From positions 16,374 to 80,373 of the forward strand of contig JAZNXE010000008.1 of assembly GCA_045593725.1 (NCBI GenBank): a stretch of 64,000 bases of DNA. Direction: 5' to 3'. The stretch comes from HGM12713 sp045593725. GTDB taxonomy: Bacteria > Bacillota > Clostridia > Oscillospirales > CAG-272. The notes beneath the pieces were generated by a model. The model was not told where the DNA came from. It made no database searches and was given only the letters and a program-made list of their open reading frames with translations. Below, piece by piece: positions 24,706 through 33,510 of this stretch (positions within the stretch are counted from its first letter, which is position 1; each line of letters starts with the position of its first letter). The position numbers and the translations under genes are program-made.

Positions 24706-25260
24706 TTATTTACCCTCCATTTTTTCTAATGACTCTTTGACAAAGAAGCTTCCGCCGATGGCGGCTATCTTGTCAAACGCCAAAAATTCGTCTATATTGC
24801 TTCTGTCAACTCCCCCCGTAGGAATGAACTTAAGTTGCGGAAAGGGAGCGGAAAGAGCCTTAAGTGCCTTAAGTCCGCCGTAAATGTTAGCGGGAAAGAA
24901 TTTAACTGTGGTTATACCAAGCTCGAGCGCTGCCATTATTTCGGTAGGCGTTACGCAACCCGGATAATATGGAACACCTCTCTCGTTGCATATTTTTGCA
25001 ACAGCGGGAGAAAGTCCGGGAGAAACTATAAAGGTCGCTCCTGCCTTAAGCGCCGCTTCACACTGCTCCGCGTTAATAACAGTACCGGCTCCTATCTCCA
25101 TATCGGGATAGTTCTTTGCCGCGTACTCAATAGCCTCAGCTGCGCAAGCCGTGCGGAATGTTATTTCGGCACAGTTTATACCGTTATTTTTTAGCGCGGT
25201 GAGTATCTTGTCGGTCTCTCCAAGCTCCTTAATTACAACTACTGGTATGAATTTTTCCAT
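24706..25260 (-). CDS. eda: KDPG aldolase
   Basis: Cleaves 2-keto-3-deoxy-6-phosphogluconate to pyruvate and glyceraldehyde-3-phosphate. Catalytic Glu32 (CAEITFRTACA) and Schiff-base Lys120 (TVKFFPANIYGG) are present, as are GAGTV and the phosphate-binding PTGGV. At 184 residues it is about 20 shorter than the E. coli enzyme, mainly at the C-terminus, but the frame is intact and all active-site residues remain. Fourth gene of the operon, 19 bp after the SDR gene. Confidence 0.93.
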   Translation of the reverse strand: MEKFIPVVVIKELGETDKILTALKNNGINCAEITFRTACAAEAIEYAAKNYPDMEIGAGTVINAEQCEAALKAGATFIVSPGLSPAVAKICNERGVPYYPGCVTPTEIMAALELGITTVKFFPANIYGGLKALKALSAPFPQLKFIPTGGVDRSNIDEFLAFDKIAAIGGSFFVKESLEKMEGK

Positions 25261-25279
25261 TTTTTATTTCCTCCTTAAA

Positions 25280-26125
25280 TTATACACCTGAATATGCGGC
25301 AAAGCCACAGTCTATTGGCAGCACCACGCCTGTGATAGCGGACGCTGAACGGTCATCACACAAAAAGAGCGTTGCGCCGAGAAGCTCGGATGAGTCAACG
25401 AATCTGTCCATAGGAGTTCCCTTGAGTATCTTTGCGCTTCTCGCCGTGGGTGTTCCGTCCTCGTTAAACAGAAGCTTATAGTTCTGTGCCGAAACCAAGA
25501 AGCCGGGAGCGATTGCGTTACATCTGATACCCGTTCCCGCAAAGTGAGTTGCCAACCATTGGGTAAAGTTGGATATTCCCGCCTTTGCCGCTGAGTATGC
25601 GGGAATTTTTGTCAGAGGTGTGTACGCATTCATTGAAGATATATTAAGAATATTTCCTGCTTTTTTACCTACCATATCCTTTGCAAACACCTGCGTGGGA
25701 ATAAGCGTTCCCTGAAAATTGAGCTTGAACACGAAATCAACGCCCGAAGCATCAAGGTCAAAGAATGATTTTCCGCCCTCCTTCAGCTCATGCTGATATT
25801 CATTATCTGTTGTGGCTTTAGGGTTATTCCCCCCCGCTCCGTTTACGAGGATGTCACATTCACCAAGCTCTGCCTTAACTGCCTTATGCACCTCTTCAAG
25901 CGTCTGGGCATCAAGCACGTTTGCCTTGTATCCGTTGCACACAAAGCCCTCTGCTCTAAGCTCCTCGGCAAGCTTTTTCACTGCTTCTTCATTAAGGTCA
26001 AGTGCCGCTACCTTTGCGCCCGATTGAGCAAACGCGCGAGCCATTGCGCCGCAAATGACTCCTCCCGCGCCCGTAACGACTACCACCTTTCCCTTGTAAT
26101 CCACGTTAAGAGGAAGTTGTATCAT
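25280..26125 (-). CDS. SDR-family D-mannonate oxidoreductase (fructuronate reductase)
   Basis: NAD(P)H-dependent short-chain dehydrogenase that should interconvert D-fructuronate and D-mannonate, standing in for the unrelated UxuB long-chain enzyme of E. coli. 281 residues from the ATG at 26125, which has GGAGG 5 bases upstream. Seen: nucleotide-binding TGAGGVICGAMARAFA (a variant of TGxxxGxG), NGAGGNNP, and catalytic Ser-Tyr-Lys in NISSMNAYTPLTKIPAYSAAKAG. SDR specificity cannot be read from sequence; the assignment rests on its place between uxuA and eda, a gene order common in Clostridia and Thermotoga. Confidence 0.85.
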   Translation of the reverse strand: MIQLPLNVDYKGKVVVVTGAGGVICGAMARAFAQSGAKVAALDLNEEAVKKLAEELRAEGFVCNGYKANVLDAQTLEEVHKAVKAELGECDILVNGAGGNNPKATTDNEYQHELKEGGKSFFDLDASGVDFVFKLNFQGTLIPTQVFAKDMVGKKAGNILNISSMNAYTPLTKIPAYSAAKAGISNFTQWLATHFAGTGIRCNAIAPGFLVSAQNYKLLFNEDGTPTARSAKILKGTPMDRFVDSSELLGATLFLCDDRSASAITGVVLPIDCGFAAYSGV

Positions 26126-26139
26126 TAGTACCTCCAAAA

Positions 26140-27222
26140 TTATTTATTATCAAGCTTTTCTAACATATCCCATACACCAAGCATATACATTATGCCAAGT
26201 GCTCTGTCGTAAAGTCCGTAACCGGGACGCACGTTGCCGGGGCCCTCATCCCACAAGTGTCTGCCGTGGTCGGGACGGATATATCCCTTATATCCCGCGT
26301 CGTGATAAGCCTTGATTATATCAAGGATGCCCGTATCTCCGTCACAATCTCTATGACTTGCTTCGGAAAAATCTCCGTTTTCAAAGTGCTTTACGTTCCT
26401 TATATGAGCAAATGCTATTCTGTCGCAATGCTTACGAACTATATCAGCTACGTTATTCTCAGGGTCGGCGTTAAGGCTTCCCGAGCAAAGAGTCAGGCAG
26501 TTATACTCGTCGTCAACCATCTTCAGGAATCGGTCTATACTCTCCTCGTTTACAAGCAGACGGGGCAGTCCAAATATATCCCATGGAGGGTCGTCCATGT
26601 GTATAGCCATCTTGATATCGCACTCACGGCAGGTGGGCATTATAGCCTCAAGAAAATATTTGAGATTTTCCCAAAGCTTCTCGTGGTCAACACCCTCGTA
26701 CGCCTTGAAGAGGTCATCAAGCTTTGCCATGCGCTCAGGCTCCCATCCCGGAAAGGACATATTGTATTTCTCGGTGAAATCGAGAATATACTTTGCCATA
26801 GCGTTGTAATCATCCTGAATCATATTCTTCTCGTAAAAGAGCGCGGTAGAGCCGTCCCCTACGGGATGAAACAGATTACTTCTTGTCCAGTCAAATACAG
26901 GCATAAAATTATAGCAAATTACCTTTACGCCGAATTTTGAAAGGTTGCGGATGCACTGCTTGTAATTTTCAATATACTTATCTCTGGTGGGAAGTCCTAT
27001 TTTGATATCGTCGTGTACGTTTACAGACTCAACCACATCCATATTGAAGCCGTATTCGTCAAGCTGACGCTTTACCTCGGCTATTTCATCTATCTCCCAA
27101 ACCTCACCGGGCATTTTGTGATGCAACGCCCACACTATGCCATCTACTCCGGGTATCTGCTTGATGTCGGAGAGCTTTATTTTATCGTTTCCCTCTCCGT
27201 ACCATCTAAAGCACATTTTCAT
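26140..27222 (-). CDS. uxuA: D-mannonate dehydratase
   Basis: Metal-dependent (Mn/Fe) TIM-barrel dehydratase converting D-mannonate to KDG. The start at 27222 (MKMCFRWYGE) is chosen because GGAGG is 8 bases upstream and the N-terminus matches UxuA homologues; a longer frame would overlap uxaC. Seen in the 360-residue protein: HHKMPGEVW, the ENLKYFLEAIMPTCRECDIKMAIHMDDPP metal-site region, and GYIRPDHGRHLW near the C-terminus. Second gene of the operon, 19 bp after uxaC. Confidence 0.95.
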   Translation of the reverse strand: MKMCFRWYGEGNDKIKLSDIKQIPGVDGIVWALHHKMPGEVWEIDEIAEVKRQLDEYGFNMDVVESVNVHDDIKIGLPTRDKYIENYKQCIRNLSKFGVKVICYNFMPVFDWTRSNLFHPVGDGSTALFYEKNMIQDDYNAMAKYILDFTEKYNMSFPGWEPERMAKLDDLFKAYEGVDHEKLWENLKYFLEAIMPTCRECDIKMAIHMDDPPWDIFGLPRLLVNEESIDRFLKMVDDEYNCLTLCSGSLNADPENNVADIVRKHCDRIAFAHIRNVKHFENGDFSEASHRDCDGDTGILDIIKAYHDAGYKGYIRPDHGRHLWDEGPGNVRPGYGLYDRALGIMYMLGVWDMLEKLDNK

Positions 27223-27241
27223 AGGCTTATCCTCCTGAACA

Positions 27242-28642
27242 TCAGATATTGAAATATCTCTCGGCATTGTTATAGCATATATCGCTTACTATCTTGCCGA
27301 GCGTTTCCTCGTCGTCAGGATATTCTCCATTGTCAACCCACTCACCTATAAGCTGGCAGAGTATTCTGCGGAAATACTCATGTCGTGTATAGCTCAAGAA
27401 GCTACGTGAGTCTGTGAGCATTCCTACAAAATTACCAAGCAAGGAAAGGTTTGCAAGGCTTATAAGCTGGTCTCTCATTCCCTGCTTATTGTCGTTGAAC
27501 CACCAAGCGCTTCCGTGCTGTATCTTTCCTGCGACCTCTGTTCCCTGAAAAGCGCCAAGAAGAGTATCTATAAACTGGTTGTCCGTGGGGTCAAGGCTGT
27601 ATATTATGGTTTTGGGAAGAACTCCGTCTCTGTTGAGCCTGTCCATAAGCAGCGTAAACTTAAAGCAATCGTTGCTGGGGCCTATAACGTCGAATCCCGT
27701 GTCAGGTCCAAGCTTCTGGAACATTACAGAGTTAGGGTTTCTTATGCAGTTATAATGTAGCTGCATTACCCATCCGTGCTTTTTGTATTCCTCTGCGCAG
27801 AATATAAGCAATTCGGTCTTAAAGGCTTCGGTTTCGGCGTCACTCGCCACGCCTCCGTCAAGCACCTTACACATTACCGCATCAAGGTCTATATCCTCGT
27901 CTGCATTATAAACTATTCTATCAAGTCCGTGGTCACTGGCTTTACATCCGTGGGCATCAAAGAAGTCAACTCTTGCCGCGAGCGCCTTCTTAAGACTGTC
28001 AACACTGTTGATATCAAATCCCGCAACCTCAGAGAGTGCTTTTATGTATTCCTTCCAGCCCTTCTTATCTATGTTGATAGACTTATCGGGTCGGAATGAG
28101 GGAGCGACAATTGTATCTATACTGCTGTCCTCTGCGATAAGCTTATGATACTCAAGAGTATCCACAGGGTCGTCAGTTGTGCCTATAAATTTCACGTTGC
28201 TCTGCTTGATTATATCCCGTACTCCAAGGTCACCCTTCTTAAGTCTTTCCTCGCAAAGCTTCCATACCTCATCGGCGGTCTTCTCGTTAAGAACTCCCTC
28301 GTATCCGAAGTAATTCTTAAGCTCAAGGTGACACCAATGGTACATAGGATTTCCAATAGCCTTGGGGAGTGTCTGCGCGAATTTTACAAACTTTTCATAA
28401 TCGGACGCGCCGCCAGTAATATAATACTCATCTACACCGTTGGAACGCATAAGTCTCCATTTGTAGTGATCTCCAGCCAACCACACCTCGGTTATGTTTG
28501 AAAAATGAGTATTCTCATATATCTGCTTTGGCGGAACGTGGCAGTGGTAATCGATTATGGGCATATCCTTAGCGTACCCGAAGTAAAGCTTCCTTGCAAC
28601 CTCTGTGCTTAAAAGAAAATTGTCGTTTAAAAATCCTGACAT
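27242..28642 (-). CDS. uxaC: glucuronate (uronate) isomerase
   Basis: Amidohydrolase-fold isomerase converting D-glucuronate to D-fructuronate (and galacturonate to tagaturonate). 466 residues from the ATG at 28642 with GGAGG upstream. Recognised by IIDYHCHVPPKQIYENTHFSNITEVWLAGDHYKWRLMRSNGV (metal-binding HCH), the GTTDDPVDTLEYH segment, MQLHYNCIRN and LTDSRSFLSYTRHEYFRRILC. First gene of the operon. No transporter, beta-glucuronidase or regulator is adjacent, so the source of uronate is not visible. Confidence 0.96.
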   Translation of the reverse strand: MSGFLNDNFLLSTEVARKLYFGYAKDMPIIDYHCHVPPKQIYENTHFSNITEVWLAGDHYKWRLMRSNGVDEYYITGGASDYEKFVKFAQTLPKAIGNPMYHWCHLELKNYFGYEGVLNEKTADEVWKLCEERLKKGDLGVRDIIKQSNVKFIGTTDDPVDTLEYHKLIAEDSSIDTIVAPSFRPDKSINIDKKGWKEYIKALSEVAGFDINSVDSLKKALAARVDFFDAHGCKASDHGLDRIVYNADEDIDLDAVMCKVLDGGVASDAETEAFKTELLIFCAEEYKKHGWVMQLHYNCIRNPNSVMFQKLGPDTGFDVIGPSNDCFKFTLLMDRLNRDGVLPKTIIYSLDPTDNQFIDTLLGAFQGTEVAGKIQHGSAWWFNDNKQGMRDQLISLANLSLLGNFVGMLTDSRSFLSYTRHEYFRRILCQLIGEWVDNGEYPDDEETLGKIVSDICYNNAERYFNI

Positions 28643-28676
28643 TATCTTATCCTCCATTTAGGTTCTTTCTTTATTT

Positions 28677-28705
28677 ATTATATCACATCTTATATCTGTT
28701 TTCAA
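28677..28705 (-). promoter_or_regulatory. promoter of the glucuronate operon
   Basis: Minus strand TTGAAA (28705-28700), 17 bases, TATAAT (28682-28677), 35 bases before the uxaC ATG. Confidence 0.75.
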
Positions 28706-28715
28706 GTCCCTTCGC

Positions 28716-28739
28716 AACAATTGAACAAATTAACAAATT
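28716..28739 (-). repeat. tandem 8-bp repeats upstream of the glucuronate promoter
   Basis: Plus-strand AACAATT (28716-28722) then AACAAATT twice in tandem (28724-28731, 28732-28739), 11 bases upstream of the -35. Possible regulator site; could be chance in AT-rich sequence. Confidence 0.35.
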
Positions 28740-28773
28740 CACGATAAAAATGTAAAGTTCTCTTGTTTTTTCA

Positions 28774-28819
28774 TAAAAAAACAGACAAAAGCAGAGGATT
28801 TTTTCCTCTGCTTCTGTCT
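28774..28819 (-). terminator. terminator of the hrcA-prmA operon
   Basis: Stem AGCAGAGGA / TCCTCTGCT with outer pairs AGAC / GTCT, loop TTTT. On the minus strand it is followed by TTTTTTT and directly overlaps the prmA stop. Confidence 0.8.
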
Positions 28820-29772
28820 TATTTTTTAGCAATCGCAAGGGCGCACCAGCCGTTTTCATCAATACGCTCAAGAATTTTAAAGCCGTGCTCCTCAAAGGCG
28901 GTTATTACTTCCTCGCTGCGCTCTACTATAATACCCGATGCAAGTATTACGGATTTTTCGTCCATAAGCGCTCCCACGTCGGGCATCATTCTTATTATAA
29001 TATCGGCAACGATATTGGCGCAGATAACGTCATAAGCCCCGCCGCTTCTGTCAACCTGCTTAAGAAGGTCGGATACCGAGCAGGTCACGTTTGTCAGTCC
29101 GCTGTCCTTGATATTCTCGTTAGCTACCTTTACGGCAACAGGGTCTATGTCATAAGCCTTGCACTCCTTAGCGCCAAGCCTTGAAGCACATATCGCAAGA
29201 ATTCCGCTTCCGCATCCAACGTCGGCGACCCTCATACCGCTTTTTATGTACTTTTCAAGAAGCCTGATAACCAATCTTGTGGTTTCGTGAGTTCCCGTAC
29301 CAAAAGCCATTCCCGGGTCCATTCGCACTATAAGCTCACCCTCTCGCGCTTCATACCTTTCCCAAGCGGGAACGATAACTATCCGCTCACCTATTTTTAT
29401 AGGCTTATAATATGCCTTCCACGAATTTGCCCAATCCTCCTCATTTACTCCGCTGACACTTATTCTTGCGTCAATCGAGAGCCGATTGAAGCGCTCACGA
29501 AGAAAGGAAAGTGTATCCGCTACCCCTCCGTCCTTTGGAAGATATACGGATACCGACGCGATAGTCTTATCCGCGTTAAGTATAGCCTCGTCTATAAGGT
29601 CACCGTAGCAGGTTTTAAGGTCGATATCGCTGTAATCCTCTATCTGAAGATAATTTGATACCATATTCATAACGGCGACGGTATCGTCAAGGCTCTCAAG
29701 AGGGACTGTAACCTTTATCTGTGTCCATTCACTCTCTGTGCCCCAATCTTCACAGGTGTAATCCTTATCCAT
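28819..29772 (-). CDS. prmA: ribosomal protein L11 methyltransferase
   Basis: SAM-dependent methyltransferase that methylates ribosomal protein L11. 317 residues from the ATG at 29772 (GAGG upstream; a TTG 15 bases earlier overlaps the ribosome binding site). Seen: PrmA N-terminal substrate-recognition domain, then VRMDPGMAFGTGTHETTRLVIRLLE, the SAM motif VADVGCGSGILAICASRLGA and CANIVADII (the N-P-P-Y-like motif region). Last gene of the heat-shock operon, 15 bp after dnaJ, an arrangement conserved across Firmicutes. Confidence 0.95.
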   Translation of the reverse strand: MDKDYTCEDWGTESEWTQIKVTVPLESLDDTVAVMNMVSNYLQIEDYSDIDLKTCYGDLIDEAILNADKTIASVSVYLPKDGGVADTLSFLRERFNRLSIDARISVSGVNEEDWANSWKAYYKPIKIGERIVIVPAWERYEAREGELIVRMDPGMAFGTGTHETTRLVIRLLEKYIKSGMRVADVGCGSGILAICASRLGAKECKAYDIDPVAVKVANENIKDSGLTNVTCSVSDLLKQVDRSGGAYDVICANIVADIIIRMMPDVGALMDEKSVILASGIIVERSEEVITAFEEHGFKILERIDENGWCALAIAKK

Positions 29773-29787
29773 TTTCTTAAACCTCAA

Positions 29788-30936
29788 TTATTTCTTGTCA
29801 AAAATTCTTTTAAAGAATCCGTGCTTCTTGGCATAATTGCTTTCCTTACAGCTTTCGGCAAAGGCGCGCATGTGCTCCTTCTGCTTTTCGTTGAGTCCCT
29901 TGGGAATTTCTACGACAGCAGTAAATATAAGGTCACCCCGTCTGTTAGAGTTATTTACATAGGGGATACCCTTTTGACGCAAGGAAAAAGAGGTTCCCGA
30001 CTGAGTTCCCTCGGGTATGGTATATTTTTGCGTTCCCTCAAGAGTAGGTATTTCTATCTCCGCGCCAAGTGTGGCTTCGGCAACCGTAATCGGAATATCG
30101 CAATATATATTGTATCCGCCCTGCTCACGCACAAAAATATTGTGCCGCTTAACATTGACCGTGATTACAAGGTCACCCGCAGGTCCGCCGTTTCGTCCGT
30201 CACATCCCTGTCCTCGAAGCGCTATGCGCTCTCCGTCGTTTATTCCCGCGGGAATATTTACAGAAAGCTTCTTATTAATCTTGACGTATCCCGTTCCGCG
30301 GCAATTTGTACAAGGTTCTTTAACTATCTTTCCGCGGCCTCGACAAGCGTCACAGGTGGTTGTGGACTGAAAAGCCATACCTGCTATTCTCTGAGTAACC
30401 GTCCTCTGTCCCGTTCCGTGACACGCCATACAAGTATCAACAGAGCTTCCCTTTGCCGCTCCAGAGCCTTCACAGTCTGAGCATTTTTGCACTCGGCTGA
30501 AGGAAATATCCTTTTTTACTCCAAACGCTGCCTCTTCAAAGGTGATAGTGACTCTTGCGCCAACATCCTCACCTCTCATGGGAGCGTTTCTGTTTTGTCT
30601 TGACGAGCCTCCGAAGCCACCTCCGAAGAAGCTTCCAAAGATATCTCCAATATCTCCGAAATCGCCAAATCCTCCAAAGCCGCCGCCGTAACCGCCTCCC
30701 GCGGTCTGGTCAAACGCCGCATGACCGAACTGGTCATACTTCGCCTTCTTGTCAGCGTCGGAAAGAACCGCGTACGCTTCGTTGACCTCCTTGAATTTAG
30801 CCTCAGCCTCGCTGTTTCCGGGATTCATATCGGGGTGATATTTCTTTGCCATAGAGCGATAAGCCTTTTTTATTTCCGCTTCGCTTGCGCCCTTTGAGAG
30901 TCCCAAGACTTCATAATAATCTCGTTTGTCTGCCAT
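29788..30936 (-). CDS. dnaJ: co-chaperone DnaJ
   Basis: Hsp40 that delivers clients to DnaK and stimulates its ATPase. 382 residues from the ATG at 30936 (GAGGAAAAT upstream). J-domain with HPD at residues 34-36, a Gly/Phe-rich region (GGGYGGGFGGFGDFGDIG), four zinc-finger repeats (CSDCEGSG, CMACHGTG, CDACRGRG, CTNCRGTG) and the C-terminal client-binding domain, so a full type I DnaJ. Separated from dnaK by 85 bp containing a strong hairpin without U tract. Confidence 0.97.
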   Translation of the reverse strand: MADKRDYYEVLGLSKGASEAEIKKAYRSMAKKYHPDMNPGNSEAEAKFKEVNEAYAVLSDADKKAKYDQFGHAAFDQTAGGGYGGGFGGFGDFGDIGDIFGSFFGGGFGGSSRQNRNAPMRGEDVGARVTITFEEAAFGVKKDISFSRVQKCSDCEGSGAAKGSSVDTCMACHGTGQRTVTQRIAGMAFQSTTTCDACRGRGKIVKEPCTNCRGTGYVKINKKLSVNIPAGINDGERIALRGQGCDGRNGGPAGDLVITVNVKRHNIFVREQGGYNIYCDIPITVAEATLGAEIEIPTLEGTQKYTIPEGTQSGTSFSLRQKGIPYVNNSNRRGDLIFTAVVEIPKGLNEKQKEHMRAFAESCKESNYAKKHGFFKRIFDKK

Positions 30937-30976
30937 ATTTTCCTCTATCTTGAGTTGTGTTAGTAAAACGACTTTT

Positions 30977-31005
30977 GCGGGAAACGGCATTTTGCCGTTT
31001 CCCGC
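30977..31005 (-). other. intercistronic hairpin between dnaK and dnaJ
   Basis: GCGGGAAACGGCA / TGCCGTTTCCCGC, 13 perfect pairs with a 3-base loop, not followed by T residues. More likely an mRNA processing or stabilising element that sets dnaK over dnaJ levels than a terminator. Confidence 0.6.
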
Positions 31006-31021
31006 CTATCTTCAGTTAAGA

Positions 31022-32860
31022 TCAGCCGTTAGTCTTATCCTCGTAATCTGCGTTATAATAGGTTCCGTCACCGCCATTTGCGCCATCCTGACCTGCGGTC
31101 GCGTTAGGGTCAAAGCCCTGCGCGCCGCCCTGCTGAGCGTAAAGCTTTTCGGAAAGGGCGTAGAATGCCTTCTCAAGAGCCTCGGTCTTTGCCTTGATAT
31201 CCTCAGTGTTGCCGCCCGAAATAGCCGTCTTAAGCTCCTCAAGAGCAGCCTTTACAGGCTCCTTATCAGCGTCAGCAACCTTGTCACCTACCTCGCCCAG
31301 AGTCTTTTCGGACTGGAATACAAGGGATTCTGCCTTGTTCTTAGTATCAACGGCATCCTTCTGCTTCTTATCCTCCTCGGCAAATCTCTCGGCGTCCTTG
31401 ATAGCCTTGTCGATATCTGCCTGTGACATATTGGTAGAGGAAGTGATGGTAATGTGCTGCTCCTTGCCTGTGCCAAGGTCCTTCGCTGTTACGTTTACGA
31501 TACCGTTAGCGTCGATATCAAAGGTGACCTCGATCTGAGGAACTCCTCTGGGAGCAGCGGGAATACCGTCAAGGTTAAATCTACCCAGAGTAGTATTATA
31601 AGCAGCCATCTCGCGCTCACCCTGAAGAACGTGTATCTCAACAGAGGTCTGTCCGTCAGCCGCTGTGGAATATACCTGACTCTTCTTTACGGGAATCGTG
31701 GTATTTCTGTCTATTATCTTATTGAATACGCCGCCAAGAGTTTCGATACCCAGAGAAAGGGGTGTTACGTCCAGAAGGAGAAGGTCCTTTACGTCGCCGC
31801 CAAGAACTCCGCCCTGTATTGCCGCACCAAGCGCTACGCACTCATCAGGGTTAATTCCCTTGAAGGGTTCCTTGCCGAGGAACTTTTTAACCGCATCCTG
31901 AACCGCGGGAATTCTTGTAGAACCGCCCACGAGAAGTATCTTATCTACCTGAGAAGCCGAGAGTCCAGCATCGGAAAGAACCTGTCTTGTGGGAGCCATA
32001 GTAGCTTCTACAAGGTCTGCTGTTATCTTATCAAACTCAGCTCTGGTAAGAGTTGCGTCAAAGTGGAGAGGACCTGCCGCGGTAGCTGTGATAAAGGGAA
32101 GATTGATGTTAGTGCTGGACATACCCGAAAGCTCGATCTTTGCCTTCTCTGCCGCTTCCTTAAGTCTTTGCATTACCATTTTGTCGTTGCGAAGGTCAAC
32201 GCCATTCTCAGCCTTGAACCTATCAGCCATCCAGTTGATGATTCTGTCGTCAAAGTCGTCACCGCCAAGACGGTTGTTACCCGCGGTTGCGAGAACCTCG
32301 AATACTCCGTCGGATATTTCAAGGAGAGATACGTCAAAGGTACCTCCGCCAAGGTCAAATACCATTATCTTCTGGTCGTTTTCCTTATCGATTCCATAAG
32401 CGAGAGCGGCTGCCGTAGGCTCGTTGATTATACGAAGAACCTCAAGTCCCGCGATCTTACCCGCGTCCTTGGTTGCCTGTCTTTGCGCGTCGGAGAAGTA
32501 TGCGGGAACGGTAATAACAGCCTGAGATACGCTTGTTCCAAGATATGCCTCCGCGTCAGCCTTAAGCTTCTGGAGTATCATCGCGGATATCTCCTGAGGA
32601 GTGTATGCCTTACCGTCGATGGTCGTCTTAAAGGACGTACCCATTTCACGCTTTATACTGATAACCGTTCTGTCGGGGTTTGTAATAGCCTGACGCTTAG
32701 CCACCTGACCTACCATTCTCTCGCCCGTCTTTGAAAACGCAAGTACGGAGGGAGTTGTTCTCGCTCCTTCGGGATTGGGGATAACGATGGGCTCACCGCC
32801 CTCAAATACTGCTACACAAGAGTTTGTTGTTCCTAAATCTATACCTATAATTTTTCCCAT
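31022..32860 (-). CDS. dnaK: chaperone DnaK (Hsp70)
   Basis: ATP-dependent Hsp70 chaperone. 612 residues, normal for Gram-positives (the extra quarter of the nucleotide-binding domain typical of Gram-negatives is absent). Seen: IIGIDLGTTNSCVAV, the phosphate motif VFDLGGGTFDVSLLE, LLVGGSTRIPAVQ, the linker LLLLDVTPLSLGIET and a C-terminal lid ending in a Gly/Asn/Asp-rich tail. AAGGAGG precedes the ATG. Third gene of the CIRCE-controlled operon. Confidence 0.98.
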   Translation of the reverse strand: MGKIIGIDLGTTNSCVAVFEGGEPIVIPNPEGARTTPSVLAFSKTGERMVGQVAKRQAITNPDRTVISIKREMGTSFKTTIDGKAYTPQEISAMILQKLKADAEAYLGTSVSQAVITVPAYFSDAQRQATKDAGKIAGLEVLRIINEPTAAALAYGIDKENDQKIMVFDLGGGTFDVSLLEISDGVFEVLATAGNNRLGGDDFDDRIINWMADRFKAENGVDLRNDKMVMQRLKEAAEKAKIELSGMSSTNINLPFITATAAGPLHFDATLTRAEFDKITADLVEATMAPTRQVLSDAGLSASQVDKILLVGGSTRIPAVQDAVKKFLGKEPFKGINPDECVALGAAIQGGVLGGDVKDLLLLDVTPLSLGIETLGGVFNKIIDRNTTIPVKKSQVYSTAADGQTSVEIHVLQGEREMAAYNTTLGRFNLDGIPAAPRGVPQIEVTFDIDANGIVNVTAKDLGTGKEQHITITSSTNMSQADIDKAIKDAERFAEEDKKQKDAVDTKNKAESLVFQSEKTLGEVGDKVADADKEPVKAALEELKTAISGGNTEDIKAKTEALEKAFYALSEKLYAQQGGAQGFDPNATAGQDGANGGDGTYYNADYEDKTNG

Positions 32861-32896
32861 AATAATTTTCCTCCTTGGGTTTATTTTTAATATTTT

Positions 32897-33505
32897 TTAG
32901 TTTGCTACTTTTACCATAGAATAGCGAAGGACTTTATCTCCTTTCGCGTATCCCTTCATAAAGACCTCAACTACTTGATTTTCACCTACGGTGTCATCCT
33001 CGACGTGCATTACAGCGTTGTGTACGTTGGGGTCAAATTCTTTTCCGAGAGCTTCTATTTCGTAAACTCCCATCTTGTTCATTGTTTCTATAAAGCTTTT
33101 CAATGTAAGCTCAAGTCCCTTTGCCATGGGGGATTCTGCATCCTCGGGGCTGAACTGCGCTGCTCTCTCCAAATTGTCAAGTATAGGCAATATCTGTGTC
33201 AGCGCGTCGCAATACGCCTCGGAAAACACTCCCTCACGCTCCTTGACGCTTCTCTTTCGGAAGTTATCATATTCGGCGTAAAGCCTCATATATTTATCCT
33301 TCTCCTCGGCAAGCTCGGCGTTAAGCTTTTCTATCTCAGCCTCTGCTTTTTTTGATTTTTTCTTGTCCTTACAAGAGCTTTTTTCCTCCGCTTCCTTTGC
33401 CGTATCGTTTTCTTCGGCTTCGGTGCTCTCTATTTCCGCTTCATTATCTGTCTGCGCATCAGAGCATTCGCACTCCTCGGCACAGGGATTCTTGTTCTCT
33501 TCCAT
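32897..33505 (-). CDS. grpE: nucleotide exchange factor GrpE
   Basis: Releases ADP from DnaK. 202 residues. The first 60 residues are a disordered Glu-rich tail with several Cys (CAEECECSD, SSCKDKKKSKK), which is unusual for GrpE. A long coiled coil follows (EAEIEKLNAELAEEKDKYMRLYAEYDNFRKRSVKE) and then the C-terminal beta-wing domain ending YAKGDKVLRYSMVKVA. The ribosome binding site GGAGGAGG lies inside the end of hrcA; the hrcA stop is 5 bases before the grpE ATG, so the two are translationally coupled. Confidence 0.95.
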   Translation of the reverse strand: MEENKNPCAEECECSDAQTDNEAEIESTEAEENDTAKEAEEKSSCKDKKKSKKAEAEIEKLNAELAEEKDKYMRLYAEYDNFRKRSVKEREGVFSEAYCDALTQILPILDNLERAAQFSPEDAESPMAKGLELTLKSFIETMNKMGVYEIEALGKEFDPNVHNAVMHVEDDTVGENQVVEVFMKGYAKGDKVLRYSMVKVAN

Positions 33506-33510
33506 ATCCG

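Noticed and set aside
24706..25260. Frameshift or truncation of the KDPG aldolase because of its short length
   Set aside because: Catalytic Glu32 and Lys120 are present, the frame is intact, and the stop is followed in one base by the coupled kdgK start.
31454..32734. 426-residue open frame antisense to dnaK, and similar long antisense frames over nrdD (19193-20449) and kdgK (23670-24740)
   Set aside because: Each mirrors a strongly conserved gene on the other strand, lacks a ribosome binding site and has no recognisable motif.
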